Source: Acidocella sp.
Lineage (GTDB): Bacteria; Pseudomonadota; Alphaproteobacteria; Acetobacterales; Acetobacteraceae
DNA: 36,233 nt
NCBI RefSeq assembly: GCF_013044125.1
Contig: NZ_JABEVC010000190.1
Coordinates: 1 to 36,233, forward strand
Reading direction: 5' to 3'
Shown here: positions 10,750 through 22,493 of the stretch, piece after piece
Layout: every line of letters starts with the position of its first letter
Position numbering within the stretch: the stretch's first letter is position 1
Program-made: the position numbers and the translations under genes
The notes under the pieces: generated by a model
Told to the model about the DNA's origin: nothing
What the model saw: only the letters and a program-made list of their open reading frames with translations
Database searches by the model: none

Positions 10750-11336
10750 ACCGGGCGATTTTCGTTTCTGTTTCGCACTGGAGTTGTTAGCTTCAAGACC
10801 TCCTCGAAGGACTTCTCCTGATAGTCGGAGACGAAGCTGATCGCCTTATCGGCGAGTTGGTCCAGCTTGCCGCCGGTGCTCAGCTTTTTCATGTCGGTTT
10901 TGTCTAAGCCGATCAACTCCATCAACTCCATCCACACGGTGGATTCGTCGAGCGGCAGGATGTTGAAAGTGATGTTACCCATTTTCACACGGTATTTGGC
11001 AAGAAGATCGATGTTGTTGCAGAACATGAAGTAGGTGCCTGTGGGTGAGAGCAGGCCGCTCAGCACTTTGGCGGCATCGGCCAGATACGCGAAGGAGTGC
11101 AGGTAGCCGGCCAGAAAAGGCAGAGGGCTGTTATCCTCGGACGCAATGATGAAGACCTGCTCGATGGAGTATTCGGGCGGGCGTTTCTCATCGGCCAGTT
11201 GCTGCTGGAATTTAAGTGCGATGTCGCCGCGGAAGCCAAAGCGCCCGGGCTTTGTGGTTGGTGCTTTGAGCACTGCGTTGAGCAAACGGTGTTCCTGCTC
11301 CAAGCGATTCAGCGCCGTAGTCTCGATACTGGTCAT
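10746..11336 (-). CDS. protein of unknown function, 196 aa, divergent from iscA-nifU-nifS
   Basis: Long intact ORF opposite to the operons, MTSIETTALNRLEQEHRLLNAVLKAPTTKPGRFGFRGDIALKFQQQL...; candidate sigma54 promoter upstream; not recognised. Confidence 0.75.
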   Translation of the reverse strand: MTSIETTALNRLEQEHRLLNAVLKAPTTKPGRFGFRGDIALKFQQQLADEKRPPEYSIEQVFIIASEDNSPLPFLAGYLHSFAYLADAAKVLSGLLSPTGTYFMFCNNIDLLAKYRVKMGNITFNILPLDESTVWMELMELIGLDKTDMKKLSTGGKLDQLADKAISFVSDYQEKSFEEVLKLTTPVRNRNENRPV

Positions 11337-11391
11337 ACAAAAATTCCTGTCTTAGCTGGTCGTGGGCGCGTCACTGCGCTCTGGGCTCTAA

Positions 11392-11407
11392 GGCAAGGAG
11401 CGTGCCG
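11392..11407 (-). promoter_or_regulatory. candidate sigma54 promoter for the antisense unknown gene
   Basis: Minus strand CGGCACG-CTCC-TTGCC: one deviation in -24 and one in the last base of -12, exact spacing. Confidence 0.55.
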
Positions 11408-11444
11408 AAATTATGCGCCGCCGCAGGGGCGGTTTGGGGGGCTG

Positions 11445-11460
11445 TGTCGTCCAACCGACA
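11445..11460. promoter_or_regulatory. NifA upstream activator sequence
   Basis: TGT-CGTCCAACCG-ACA. Confidence 0.8.
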
Positions 11461-11468
11461 GCTACGCG

Positions 11469-11484
11469 TGTCGGGAAGCCGACA
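11469..11484. promoter_or_regulatory. NifA upstream activator sequence
   Basis: TGT-CGGGAAGCCG-ACA. Confidence 0.8.
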
Positions 11485-11543
11485 TGGCGCGGCAAAGCCC
11501 GACACGCTTGAAAAAAAGCCTGACAATTTATGTTGTTTGGTAT

Positions 11544-11559
11544 TGGCACGGGGGTTGCA
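11544..11559 (+). promoter_or_regulatory. sigma54 promoter of iscA-nifU-nifS-nifV operon
   Basis: TGGCACG-GGGG-TTGCA, consensus match. Confidence 0.92.
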
Positions 11560-11611
11560 TTGAAGCCCCTGTAGACCCGCGGTACGCCGCGCCAGGACAA
11601 CGGAGTGACCC

Positions 11612-11950
11612 ATGATCAACTTGACAGACAGCATCAACTTGACAGACAGCGCGTTGAATGCGGTGCGGACAGCGATGGCAGGCGCACCCGGCCCGGTGGC
11701 GGGTTTGCGCATCATGGTAGAGACCGGTGGCTGCGCCGGATACAAATACATGATGGGTCTGATTCCCGATTCCAATGCTGATGACGAGGTAGTGGAACGC
11801 GACGGCATTAAGTTATTTCTGGACCCCAAGAGCCGCGGCCTGCTGGCTGGCACCTCCATCGACTTTGTGGTGGCGCTGCAAGGTTCTGGTTTCACCTTTG
11901 AGAATCCCAACGTCACCAATAGCTGCTCGTGCGGCAAATCATTCGGGTAG
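11612..11950 (+). CDS. nif-associated IscA/HesB-type Fe-S carrier
   Basis: LTDSALNAVRTAM...GLRIMVETGGCAGYKYMMGL...NPNVTNSCSCGKSFG; three conserved Cys. Confidence 0.93.
   Translation: MINLTDSINLTDSALNAVRTAMAGAPGPVAGLRIMVETGGCAGYKYMMGLIPDSNADDEVVERDGIKLFLDPKSRGLLAGTSIDFVVALQGSGFTFENPNVTNSCSCGKSFG
11615..11650 (+). repeat. perfect 18-bp tandem duplication at the 5' end of the iscA-like CDS
   Basis: ATCAACTTGACAGACAGC repeated twice, encoding INLTDS INLTDS. Confidence 0.97.
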
Positions 11951-11958
11951 GGGGCGCC

Positions 11959-12249
11959 ATGTTCGTTCAGCAAGAGGCATCATCCCTCACCGCCGCCAGC
12001 GATGATCTGCGCCGGCAACTGATCGAAGCCGCCATCGAGGAAATCCGCCCCACTCTGCGCCGTGATGGCGGTGACTGCGTGCTGGTCGGCATTGAGGGCA
12101 AGACCGTGCAGGTGCGGCTCACAGGTGCGTGCATGTTCTGCAAGCTCAGCGGTGCCACGTTGGCAGGAATCCAGAGCCGTGTCGCAGAGAAATTAGGCGA
12201 GTTCGTGCGCCTGGTGCCCGTGCCCGGAGGCGTCAAGTCAGCCTACTGA
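11959..12249 (+). CDS. NifU C-terminal domain (Nfu-type) protein
   Basis: IEEIRPTLRRDGGDCVLVGIEGKTVQVRLTGACMFCKLSGATLAGIQ; CxxC motif; lacks IscU-like and 2Fe-2S domains. Confidence 0.93.
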   Translation: MFVQQEASSLTAASDDLRRQLIEAAIEEIRPTLRRDGGDCVLVGIEGKTVQVRLTGACMFCKLSGATLAGIQSRVAEKLGEFVRLVPVPGGVKSAY

Positions 12250-12272
12250 TCCGTCAGCAGCAAGGGGGCATT

Positions 12273-13448
12273 ATGCAGGTCTATCTTGACAACAACGCGA
12301 CAACCCGCACCGATCCGGCCGTGGTTTCGGCAATGATGCCGTATTTTAGCGAGTATTTCGGCAATGCCTCATCGGTGCATGGGCTGGGTGGCGGTGTCAG
12401 CGGGGCCCTGCGCCTTGCGCGGCGCCAGCTGATGACATTGCTGGGCGCACCGCAGGAACAGGAGATCGTCTTCTGCTCCGGTGGTACCGAAGCCAACAAT
12501 ACCGCTATTCACGTGGCGTTGGAGACCTTGCCCGAACGCGACGAGATCATCACGAGCACGGTCGAGCACGCGGCGATTCTCGCGCCATTGGCGTGGGCAC
12601 AGAAAACGCGCGGCATAAAATTGCGCCATATTCCTGTGGATACCCATGGACGGTTGGACCTTGACGCTTACCGTGCTGCCCTGGGCCCGCGCACGGCGCT
12701 GGTCAGCCTGATGTGGGCGAATAACGAGACGGGTACGGTGTTCCCTGTGGGCGCATTGGCGAAAATGGCGCACCAGGCCGGGGCGCTGTTCCACACCGAT
12801 GCTGTGCAGGTCATTGGCAAGCTGCCCATAGCGCTGGCGGGCACGCAGATCGACATGCTCTCCCTCTCTGGACATAAATTCCACGGTCCCAAGGGCGTGG
12901 GTGCGCTTTATGTCCGCAAGGGGATAAAGTTCAGCCCCCTGTTGCGCGGCGGGCACCAGGAACGCGGGCGCCGGGCGGGGACGGAGAATGTGCCCGCCAT
13001 TGTGGGGGTGGGCGCGGCGGCGGCGCTTGTGGATAGCGCCGCTTGGTCCCGCATGGCGGCGCTGCGCGACCGTCTGGAGGCCGGGATACTGGCGGCAGTA
13101 CCCGGCTGCCGGGTGAATGGCGATGCGGCGAACCGCCTGCCTAATACCTGCAATCTGGCTTTCGAGCATGTGGATGGCGAAGCCGTGCTGAACAATCTGG
13201 CCAGGGCGGGCATCGCCGCTTCGTCCGGTTCGGCCTGCACCTCGGGCAGCATGGAGCCCTCGCATGTGCTGCGCGCCATGCGCGTGCCGCTTAATGCGCT
13301 GCACGGCGCCGTGCGCTTTTCGCTCTCGGCCGAAACGTCCGAGGCCGAGATTGACTATGTGCTGGCGGTGCTGCCCGGCATTGCCGCCAAGGCGCGGGAG
13401 CGCTCGCCGCTCTGGGCCGATCATCTGAAAGCCGTGAACTTTACTTGA
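12273..13448 (+). CDS. nifS: cysteine desulfurase NifS
   Basis: MQVYLDNNATTRTDPAVVSAMMPYFSEYFGNASSVH...SGHKFHGPKGVGALYVRKG...SSGSACTSGSMEPSHVL. Confidence 0.97.
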   Translation: MQVYLDNNATTRTDPAVVSAMMPYFSEYFGNASSVHGLGGGVSGALRLARRQLMTLLGAPQEQEIVFCSGGTEANNTAIHVALETLPERDEIITSTVEHAAILAPLAWAQKTRGIKLRHIPVDTHGRLDLDAYRAALGPRTALVSLMWANNETGTVFPVGALAKMAHQAGALFHTDAVQVIGKLPIALAGTQIDMLSLSGHKFHGPKGVGALYVRKGIKFSPLLRGGHQERGRRAGTENVPAIVGVGAAAALVDSAAWSRMAALRDRLEAGILAAVPGCRVNGDAANRLPNTCNLAFEHVDGEAVLNNLARAGIAASSGSACTSGSMEPSHVLRAMRVPLNALHGAVRFSLSAETSEAEIDYVLAVLPGIAAKARERSPLWADHLKAVNFT

Positions 13449-13460
13449 GGAGCTGAGGAC

Positions 13461-14612
13461 ATGACCCCGAATCCTATTCCCGTCATCTTCAATGACACCA
13501 CGCTGCGCGATGGTGAGCAGGCGCCGGGCGTAGCCTTCACGCCGAAGGAAAAGTTGAAGATCGCTCGTGCGCTGGATGAGGCGGGAGTGGACGAGATCGA
13601 GGCCGGAATCCCGGCTATGGGTGAGGCCGAGATCGCCGCCATCAGCGCGGTGTGCGCCGAAGTACGCCAGGCGGCGGTGATTGGCTGGTGCCGCATGAGC
13701 GAGGCCGACGTGGCGGCGGCGCAGCGGGCCGGGCTGTCGCGCGTCAATTTGTCGATCCCAGTGTCTGATCGCCAGATCCAGGCGAAGTTCGGCACGGGCC
13801 GTGCCGATGCGCTCGCGCGTCTGCGCCGTGTAGCAAGGCTGGCACGCGATGCCGGGCTGGATGTAGCCGTGGGCTGCGAGGATGCTAGCCGGGCGGATAT
13901 GGAATTTCTGCTGCAGGTGCTGGAGACGGCCGACAAGGCCGGCGCCCACCGGTTACGCTTTGCTGACACGCTGGGCGTGCTCGACCCCTTTGCGACGTAT
14001 GGCATATTCCAGACATTGCGGGCACATACCGGCATCGAGCTGGAATTCCATGGCCATGATGATCTGGGTTTGGCCACGGCCAACACACTAGCAGCGCTGC
14101 GGGGCGGGGCCACGCATGCCAGCGTATGCGTGCTGGGCCTGGGCGAGCGCGCCGGCAATGCCGCGCTGGAAGAGGTGGCGGCCGCACTTTCGCCCATTCT
14201 GGGAATGCACACCAATGTTGACCTGACCCGCTTGCCTGCCTTGGCCGCACTGGTAGCGCGCGCGGCGCGCCGGCCGATAGATGCCGCCAAGCCCATTGTC
14301 GGTTCGGCGGTGTTTGCCCATGAATCCGGGATTCACGTCTCCGGCCTGCTGCGCGACCCGCAATGCTACGAAGCGCTGGACCCGGTCCGCGTCGGGCGCC
14401 ACCGCGAAATTGTGCTGGGTAAACATTCCGGCACGGCCGCCGTGGGGAATGCGTTGGAGCGGCTCGGCTTCTGTCCCAGCCGGGACGAGGTGCAGACCGT
14501 GCTGGCCTGGGTCCGCGCCCGCGCTCAGGCCGCCAAGCGCGTGGTGAGCGACATGGAGCTGGCGGCCTTCTACCACGCGGCCCATGATGTGGCGCTGCGG
14601 GCGCCGCAATGA
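13461..14612 (+). CDS. nifV: homocitrate synthase NifV
   Basis: [45 protein letters not shown]...[12 protein letters not shown].... Confidence 0.96.
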   Translation: MTPNPIPVIFNDTTLRDGEQAPGVAFTPKEKLKIARALDEAGVDEIEAGIPAMGEAEIAAISAVCAEVRQAAVIGWCRMSEADVAAAQRAGLSRVNLSIPVSDRQIQAKFGTGRADALARLRRVARLARDAGLDVAVGCEDASRADMEFLLQVLETADKAGAHRLRFADTLGVLDPFATYGIFQTLRAHTGIELEFHGHDDLGLATANTLAALRGGATHASVCVLGLGERAGNAALEEVAAALSPILGMHTNVDLTRLPALAALVARAARRPIDAAKPIVGSAVFAHESGIHVSGLLRDPQCYEALDPVRVGRHREIVLGKHSGTAAVGNALERLGFCPSRDEVQTVLAWVRARAQAAKRVVSDMELAAFYHAAHDVALRAPQ

Positions 14613-15313
14613 ACCCGCTGGCGTGCTGGGCCGAGGATGTCGCCTGTGTGCGCGGGCGCGACCCGGCGGCGCGCGGCACGGCGGAAATCATACTCACATA
14701 TCCCGGCGTGCACGCGCTGTTCTACTACCGCCTCGCGCACGCGCTGTGGCGGCGTGACATGCGCTTTCCCGCGCGCCTGCTGTCCTGGTTCGGGCGGCTC
14801 GTCACCAATATCGACATCCACCCCGGCGCGGCCATCGGCCGGCGCTGCTTCATCGACCACGGCGCCGGGGTCGTCATTGGCGAAACCTCTCTAGTTGGCG
14901 ACGATGTCACGCTCTATCACGGCGTCACGCTGGGCGGGGTGAGCTGGTCGCCGGGCAAGCGCCACCCCACGCTTGGCGATGGCGTGCTGGTGGGCGCGGG
15001 CGCGAAAATCCTGGGGCCGATTACCGTCGGCGCGGGCGCCCGCGTGGGCGCCAATTCAGTGGTGGTGGAGGACGTGCCCGAGAGCATGACCGTGGTCGGC
15101 ATTCCCGGGCGGATTGTGCGCGAACTGCGCGACAGGCGTCTGGCCGATGGCCGCCTAGACCTGGAACATCATCTCATCCCCGATCCTGTTGGCGAAGTTC
15201 TTACCCTCATGCTCGATCGCATCGCCTTCCTAGAAACACAGGTGGCGCATCTGCGCGGGGCGCAGCGTCTGCGTTCCGCCTCAGCTTGGAGACAAACACA
15301 TGACTATACTTAA
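14609..15313 (+). CDS. cysE: serine O-acetyltransferase
   Basis: [21 protein letters not shown]...[43 protein letters not shown], left-handed beta-helix hexapeptides. Confidence 0.95.
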   Translation: MNPLACWAEDVACVRGRDPAARGTAEIILTYPGVHALFYYRLAHALWRRDMRFPARLLSWFGRLVTNIDIHPGAAIGRRCFIDHGAGVVIGETSLVGDDVTLYHGVTLGGVSWSPGKRHPTLGDGVLVGAGAKILGPITVGAGARVGANSVVVEDVPESMTVVGIPGRIVRELRDRRLADGRLDLEHHLIPDPVGEVLTLMLDRIAFLETQVAHLRGAQRLRSASAWRQTHDYT

Positions 15314-15650
15314 AGATCTCGCTAAACTCTCCGCCGCCGAGGAGTTTTTCGCCTATCTCGATGTGGCCTACGACCCGGCGGTGGTCCACGTCTCGCGCCT
15401 GCATATTTTGCGCCGCATGGGCCAGTATCTGCGCGAGAGCGATGCACGCGGAATCTTCAACAAGATGGACAATGCGCAGGTGCGCCTGCTGTGCCGCGAC
15501 CATCTGGCCAAGGCCTACCAGGATTTTGTCGTATCCACGCCAATCCAGGAGCGTTTGTTCAAAGTCCATAAGGATGCTGTCGCGCCTAAGACGGCCGCGG
15601 AGAAACCTTTTGTGCCACTCAGCATGCTGACCGGCGTGCAAGGTGCGTAG
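15300..15650 (+). CDS. nifW: nitrogenase-stabilizing/protective protein NifW
   Basis: [40 protein letters not shown]. Confidence 0.93.
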   Translation: MTILKDLAKLSAAEEFFAYLDVAYDPAVVHVSRLHILRRMGQYLRESDARGIFNKMDNAQVRLLCRDHLAKAYQDFVVSTPIQERLFKVHKDAVAPKTAAEKPFVPLSMLTGVQGA

Positions 15651-15653
15651 GAA

Positions 15654-15669
15654 TGTCGGCGATGCGACA
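15654..15669. promoter_or_regulatory. NifA upstream activator sequence
   Basis: TGT-CGGCGATGCG-ACA. Confidence 0.75.
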
Positions 15670-15751
15670 TGATGGTGGGGTTTATGCGCCGCCTGCGTCG
15701 AAATCCGCCTGCGCCGCGGGACAATGCCGGCGTTTTACCTGCGGCGGCATT

Positions 15752-15767
15752 TGGCACGGTGTTTGCT
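15752..15767 (+). promoter_or_regulatory. sigma54 promoter of fixABCX
   Basis: TGGCACG-GTGT-TTGCT. Confidence 0.92.
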
Positions 15768-15837
15768 CTTTCAGTTTTGCGAGCCGGAGACGACAGAGCG
15801 CCGGCGGCGCTGGATCAGCCAGGAAAGAGACCGTGTG

Positions 15838-16686
15838 ATGCATATAGCCGTGTGTATGAAGCAGGTGCCCGACAGCGGACAAATCCGCGTGCATCCGGTG
15901 ACCAACACCATCATGCGCCAGGGCGTGCCGACCATCATCAACCCATATGATTTGTTCGCGCTCGAAGAGGCCCTGCGCCTTCGCGACAAGTTTGGTGGCG
16001 AGGTGACGGTGCTGACCATGGGGCCGCCAATGGCCGAGGACTCGCTGCGTAAGACGCTCACTTTCGGCGCCGACCGCGCCGTGCTGCTGACCGACCGCTT
16101 CTTCGCCGGCTCCGACACTTTGGCGACAAGCTTTGCGCTCGCGGCCGCGCTGGAGAAGATTGCCCGGGAATTCGGCGAGATGCCGGTCATCTTCACCGGC
16201 AAGCAGACCATCGATGGCGACACCGCCCAGGTCGGCCCCGGCATCGCCAAGCGGCTGAACCTGAACCAGCTCACCTATGTGTCGCGCATCAATGAGCTGG
16301 ATACGGCGGCAGGGACCATCACCGTGGAGCGCCGCGCCGAGGGTGGCGTGCAGCTGCTCTCCACTAAAATGCCGGTGCTCATCACCATGCTGGAGGGCAC
16401 CAACGAAATCCGCCGCGGCTCCCTGGCCGACGCCTATCGTGCTGTTTCCGCGAAAATCGTTACCTGGAGCGCAGTAGATGCTGGCATCACGGATATTACC
16501 AAATGCGGTCTGCGCGGCTCGCCGACCATCGTGAAGAAGGTGTTCGCCCCCCAGGCCCACGCCGAAAAAGCAACGATGTTGCCCGTGGAGGATGGCTATG
16601 ACGCCGCCGCCGCCCTGATGAACGAGATTTTCAAGCGCCAGCCAGCCCTGGAGGCGGACCTCATGCGGTTTGCCTCTGGCCAGTAA
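15838..16686 (+). CDS. fixA: electron transfer flavoprotein beta subunit FixA
   Basis: MHIAVCMKQVPDSGQIRVHPVTNTIMRQGVPTIINPYDLFALEEALRLRD. Confidence 0.97.
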   Translation: MHIAVCMKQVPDSGQIRVHPVTNTIMRQGVPTIINPYDLFALEEALRLRDKFGGEVTVLTMGPPMAEDSLRKTLTFGADRAVLLTDRFFAGSDTLATSFALAAALEKIAREFGEMPVIFTGKQTIDGDTAQVGPGIAKRLNLNQLTYVSRINELDTAAGTITVERRAEGGVQLLSTKMPVLITMLEGTNEIRRGSLADAYRAVSAKIVTWSAVDAGITDITKCGLRGSPTIVKKVFAPQAHAEKATMLPVEDGYDAAAALMNEIFKRQPALEADLMRFASGQ

Positions 16687-16698
16687 AGGAGAACGGTC

Positions 16699-17772
16699 AT
16701 GTCCGAATCCAGCCGCGCCAGCACAAGGAAGGAGCTGCCCGAGCATTTCAAGGCCTACAAGCATGTCTGGGTCGCCATCGAATTAGAGCATGGCATTGTC
16801 CATCCGGTGTCGTTCGAGCTGCTGGGTGAAGGCCGCAAGCTGGCCGATAAGCGCGGCGCTGAACTGGCCGGTGTGGTGCTGGGTGGCGACGCCGCCAGCG
16901 TGGCGGAGGCCGCGCAATCCTGCTTTGAATATGGTGCGGACCTTGTGTACACCATCATCGATCCGGTGCTCACGCATTACCGCAATGAACCCTATACCAA
17001 GGGGCTCACCGATCTGGTGAATACCCATAAGCCGGAAATCCTGCTGCTGGGGGCCACCAATCTGGGCCGCGACCTCGCCGGTTCGGTGGCCACCACCCTC
17101 AAAACGGGCCTTACCGCCGACTGTACGGAGCTGGCGATTGACGAAGAAGGCTCGCTGGCGGCCACCCGCCCCACCTTTGGCGGCTCGCTGCTGTGCACGA
17201 TCATGACATTGAACTTCCGGCCGCAGATGGCGACGGTGCGCCCGCGCGTGCTGGTCATGCCGCCGCACCAGGAAGGGCGCAGCGGGCGGATCATCGCAAG
17301 GGAGTTGGGGATGAGCGAGGATGATATTATTACCAAGGTAATAACATTCATCGCTGACCGCGACTCCAACAAGGCCCAGCTAACCTATGCTGACATTGTC
17401 GTGGCGGGCGGGCTTGGTCTGCGCTCGGTGGATAATTTCCAACTCGTGAAAACCCTGGCCGAAGTGCTGGGTGCCGAATATGGCGGCTCGCGCCCGCTGG
17501 TGCAGAAAGGCTGGATCACCACTGACCGGCAGATCGGCCAGACAGGCAAGACCATCCGCCCGAAACTCTACATCGCGGCGGGTATCTCGGGGGCCATTCA
17601 GCACCGCGTGGGCGTTGAGGGGGCCGACATGATCATCGCCATCAATACCGATCCCAAGGCACAGATTTTTGAATTCGCGCATCTGGGGATTGTGGCGGAT
17701 GCCGTCGAGTTCCTCCCTAAACTCACCGAGGCGTTCCGTTCGTATTTATCCGTCAACCGCCTGGCTGGCTGA
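16699..17772 (+). CDS. fixB: electron transfer flavoprotein alpha subunit FixB
   Basis: [29 protein letters not shown]...[44 protein letters not shown]. Confidence 0.97.
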   Translation: MSESSRASTRKELPEHFKAYKHVWVAIELEHGIVHPVSFELLGEGRKLADKRGAELAGVVLGGDAASVAEAAQSCFEYGADLVYTIIDPVLTHYRNEPYTKGLTDLVNTHKPEILLLGATNLGRDLAGSVATTLKTGLTADCTELAIDEEGSLAATRPTFGGSLLCTIMTLNFRPQMATVRPRVLVMPPHQEGRSGRIIARELGMSEDDIITKVITFIADRDSNKAQLTYADIVVAGGLGLRSVDNFQLVKTLAEVLGAEYGGSRPLVQKGWITTDRQIGQTGKTIRPKLYIAAGISGAIQHRVGVEGADMIIAINTDPKAQIFEFAHLGIVADAVEFLPKLTEAFRSYLSVNRLAG

Positions 17773-17783
17773 GGAGCAGAGCA

Positions 17784-19091
17784 ATGATCGAGGACAAATT
17801 TGACGCGATCGTGGTGGGGGCGGGCGCATCCGGCAATGCCTGCGCCTATACCATGGCCAAACTGGGGCTGAAGGTTTTGCAGCTTGAGCGTGGCGAGTAT
17901 CCGGGTTCCAAGAACGTGCAGGGCGCCATTCTCTACGCCGACGCGCTGGAGAAGATCATCCCCGATTTCCGCGACGACGCCCCGCTGGAGCGCCATATCA
18001 TCGAGCAGCGGCAGTGGACGATGACCGAGACCTCGCATGTCGGGATGCATTACCGCGACGACAGCTTCAACGAGGAACGGCCCAACCGCTACACCATCGT
18101 GCGCGCGCAGTTCGACAAATGGTTCAGCCGCAAAGTGCGTGACGCCGGCGTGACCCTGCTGTGCGAAACCACGGTAACGGAGTTGCTGCGTGACGGCCAG
18201 GGCAAGGTGATTGGCGTGCGCACCGACCGTGCCGATGGCTTGGCCTATGCCAATGTCGTCGTGCTGGCCGAGGGCGTGAACGGCCTGGTGGGCGAGCGCT
18301 CGGGCCTGCGCCCGGTGGTAACGCCCGAGAGCGTGGCGCTGGCGGTAAAGGAGATGCATTTTCTTCCCCGCGAGGTCATCGACGAGCGCTTCAACCTGAA
18401 GGGCAATGAGGGCGTGGTCATCGAGGCGATGGGCACCATCACCAACGGCATGACCGGCACGGCCTTTCTCTATACCAATGGCGAGTCCATCTCTGTGGGT
18501 ATTGGCTGCATCGTCTCCGATTTCGAGGGCACTGGCCAGACGCCTTACGGGTTGCTGGAAGCCTTCAAGAACCATCCCAGCATCAAGCCGTTGCTGGCAG
18601 GCTCGGAATGCAAGGAATACGCCGCCCATCTCATCCCCGAAGGCGGTTACAATTCCATTCCGCAGCTCTATGGCGATGGCTGGGTCGTGGTGGGTGATGC
18701 CGGACAGTTCGTCAACGCCGTGCACCGCGAAGGCTCGAACCTGGCCATGACGACCGGGCGCATTGCCGGTGAAACGATTTCCTGGCTGAAAACACGGCGC
18801 GATCCGGCCACGGCCGCGAACCTGACCGAATACCAGCGCCGCCTGGAGACCAGCTTCGTCATGAAGGACTTGAAGAAATACAAGAACATCCCCGACTTCC
18901 TGCACAAGAGCGGCGCGCATGTGTTCACCCTCTACCCGCGCCTCATCGCGCAGGCGGCACAGACCTGGTTCCGCGTCGACGGCAAGGATAAGAGGGCCAA
19001 GGAGGTCGAAATTTTCAACAGCTTCCGCAAGGGCCGGTCGCTGCCGGGCCTTCTGGGGGACGCATTCAAACTAGCGAGGGCGTGGCGATGA
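17784..19091 (+). CDS. fixC: FAD-dependent ETF-quinone oxidoreductase-like FixC
   Basis: [46 protein letters not shown]. Confidence 0.97.
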   Translation: MIEDKFDAIVVGAGASGNACAYTMAKLGLKVLQLERGEYPGSKNVQGAILYADALEKIIPDFRDDAPLERHIIEQRQWTMTETSHVGMHYRDDSFNEERPNRYTIVRAQFDKWFSRKVRDAGVTLLCETTVTELLRDGQGKVIGVRTDRADGLAYANVVVLAEGVNGLVGERSGLRPVVTPESVALAVKEMHFLPREVIDERFNLKGNEGVVIEAMGTITNGMTGTAFLYTNGESISVGIGCIVSDFEGTGQTPYGLLEAFKNHPSIKPLLAGSECKEYAAHLIPEGGYNSIPQLYGDGWVVVGDAGQFVNAVHREGSNLAMTTGRIAGETISWLKTRRDPATAANLTEYQRRLETSFVMKDLKKYKNIPDFLHKSGAHVFTLYPRLIAQAAQTWFRVDGKDKRAKEVEIFNSFRKGRSLPGLLGDAFKLARAWR

Positions 19092-19399
19092 CTGCTGTGA
19101 GCAATGCCGGGGACGCTGGTCCCAAAGTTGAAGAAAAACTGTTTCAGAACCGTTACCTGGTGGATGCCGGGCGGCCGCATATTAAGGTGATCCCGGGGGC
19201 GGAGCCATCGGCGGCTTTGCGTTCGCTGGTCACCACCTGCCCGGCCGGGTGTTACAGCACCAACGATAGGGGGCAGGTCGAGATTGTCGCCGATGGCTGC
19301 ATGGAATGCGGCACCTGCCGTGTCGTTACGGCCAAGACCGGCGAGATCGAGTGGCAGTATCCGCGCGGGGGCTATGGCATCCTCTATAAGTTTGGCTGA
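19088..19399 (+). CDS. fixX: ferredoxin-like protein FixX
   Basis: [21 protein letters not shown]...CPAGCYS...[15 protein letters not shown] overlap with fixC. Confidence 0.95.
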   Translation: MTAVSNAGDAGPKVEEKLFQNRYLVDAGRPHIKVIPGAEPSAALRSLVTTCPAGCYSTNDRGQVEIVADGCMECGTCRVVTAKTGEIEWQYPRGGYGILYKFG

Positions 19400-19412
19400 G
19401 AGTGTGGCGATC

Positions 19413-20255
19413 ATGATCTGGCCGATGACCAGTCCGGCGCTGGCCGGTCTACTGGAAGACGACATTCGCTTCGGCGATCTCACCACGCGCGCGCTGGGCA
19501 TTGGCGCCGCACCAGGGCGCATCAGCTTTGCCGCGCGCGGGGCCTTGCGGTTGTGCGGTGTGGAGGAAGCGGCGCAGATGCTGGCCGGATTGGGGGCGGA
19601 GATCACCTTCAGTGCCGTGAGCGGGGTTGACGTCGCGGCGAGCGAGCTTGTGCTGGCTGCCACAGGTCCGGCCTGCGGTCTGCATGCGGGCTGGAAGATG
19701 GCCCAGCTCGTCATGGAATTCGCCTCCGGCGTGGCGACCGAGGCAGCGGCAATTGTCGAGGCAGCAGCCGGCATCCCCGTAATGGTGACGCGCAAGTCAA
19801 CGCCGTTCACGCGGGCCCTGTCGCTCAAGGCGGCATTGGCAGGTGGCACGGAAATCCACAGGCTGGGGCTGCATGATACAATCATGATCTTCCCTGAGCA
19901 CCTGGTGTTCTTCGCCGGCGGCCTGGCGGAGGCGGTAGCCACGGCGCGCCGCCATGCGCCCGAGCGCGCGGTGATGGTGGAGGTGACGGATCAGGCCAGC
20001 GTACGCGAAGCGGCGCTGGCGGGGGCCGATGTCATCCAGTTAGAAAAATTTTCTCCCGAGGCGGCGGCTGAGGCGGTGCGCGCGGTCACGCGCCGCGCCG
20101 ATGGCCGCCCCTTCATCGCCACGGCGGGGGGCGTGAACGCGCAAAATGCGGCGGCTTATGCGGCAGCAGGCGTGGACACGATGGTCACTTCCGCGCCCTT
20201 TTCAGCGAAACCACTTGATATCAGTGTAAAAATGGAAATGGCTGCACGTGGATAG
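19413..20255 (+). CDS. modD: ModD (NadC-like, molybdenum-associated phosphoribosyltransferase-family protein)
   Basis: LLEDDIRFGDLTTRALGI...VMVTRKSTPFTRALSLKAALAGGTEIHRLGLHDTIMIFPEHLVFF; HRLGL-TI-IFP is ModD-like. Confidence 0.8.
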   Translation: MIWPMTSPALAGLLEDDIRFGDLTTRALGIGAAPGRISFAARGALRLCGVEEAAQMLAGLGAEITFSAVSGVDVAASELVLAATGPACGLHAGWKMAQLVMEFASGVATEAAAIVEAAAGIPVMVTRKSTPFTRALSLKAALAGGTEIHRLGLHDTIMIFPEHLVFFAGGLAEAVATARRHAPERAVMVEVTDQASVREAALAGADVIQLEKFSPEAAAEAVRAVTRRADGRPFIATAGGVNAQNAAAYAAAGVDTMVTSAPFSAKPLDISVKMEMAARG

Positions 20256-20395
20256 GATTAAAACATTCCCGCCGGGGCAAGAAAATCTTGAGTTTTTAGC
20301 AAGGTTCTGCGAGGTTCGAACCAGGAGCGCCACAGTGACAGAAGTGTTTTTGCGGCCGCAGCTTGGGGGAAGCGACCTGACGTAAGGGGGTTGCT

Positions 20396-22168
<1,773 letters not shown>

Positions 22169-22286
22169 TCTTTCGCCATCGTCACTTGTGGCGATGATGC
22201 GTGTTCGATACCATGCGGACACAGGCTTGGCGCCTTTCCGTCAAGCCTTGTTGTATTATAGCTACTTCGGCAAACAGAGGTGAATC

Positions 22287-22493
22287 ATGAAGCTGAGTGC
22301 ACGCAATATCATTCCGGGCAAAATCGTTAGCATCACCAAGGGCGCGACCACCTCTCACATCAAAATTGAGATCGCCCCCGGGCAGATGGTCACCTCCTCC
22401 ATTACCAATGAATCGGTTGAGGATCTCGCCCTTGCCATTGGTGATGAAGTGAGCGCGATCATCAAATCCTCTGACGTGATCATCGGCAAGTAA
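22287..22493 (+). CDS. molbindin (Mop/TOBE domain)
   Basis: MKLSARNIIPGKIVSITKGATTSHIKIEIAPGQMVTSSITNESVEDLALAIGDEVSAIIKSSDVIIGK. Confidence 0.93.
   Translation: MKLSARNIIPGKIVSITKGATTSHIKIEIAPGQMVTSSITNESVEDLALAIGDEVSAIIKSSDVIIGK

Noticed and set aside
12369-13949. 526-aa minus-strand ORF over nifS/nifV
   Set aside because: His/Arg-rich antisense shadow of strongly coding nifS and nifV.
17598-18920. 440-aa minus-strand ORF over fixB/fixC
   Set aside because: Antisense shadow ORF of fixC; no independent signals.
20313-20322. GGTTCGAA resembling a tRNA T-arm
   Set aside because: Flanking sequence does not form a T-stem or acceptor stem on either strand; no tRNA called.
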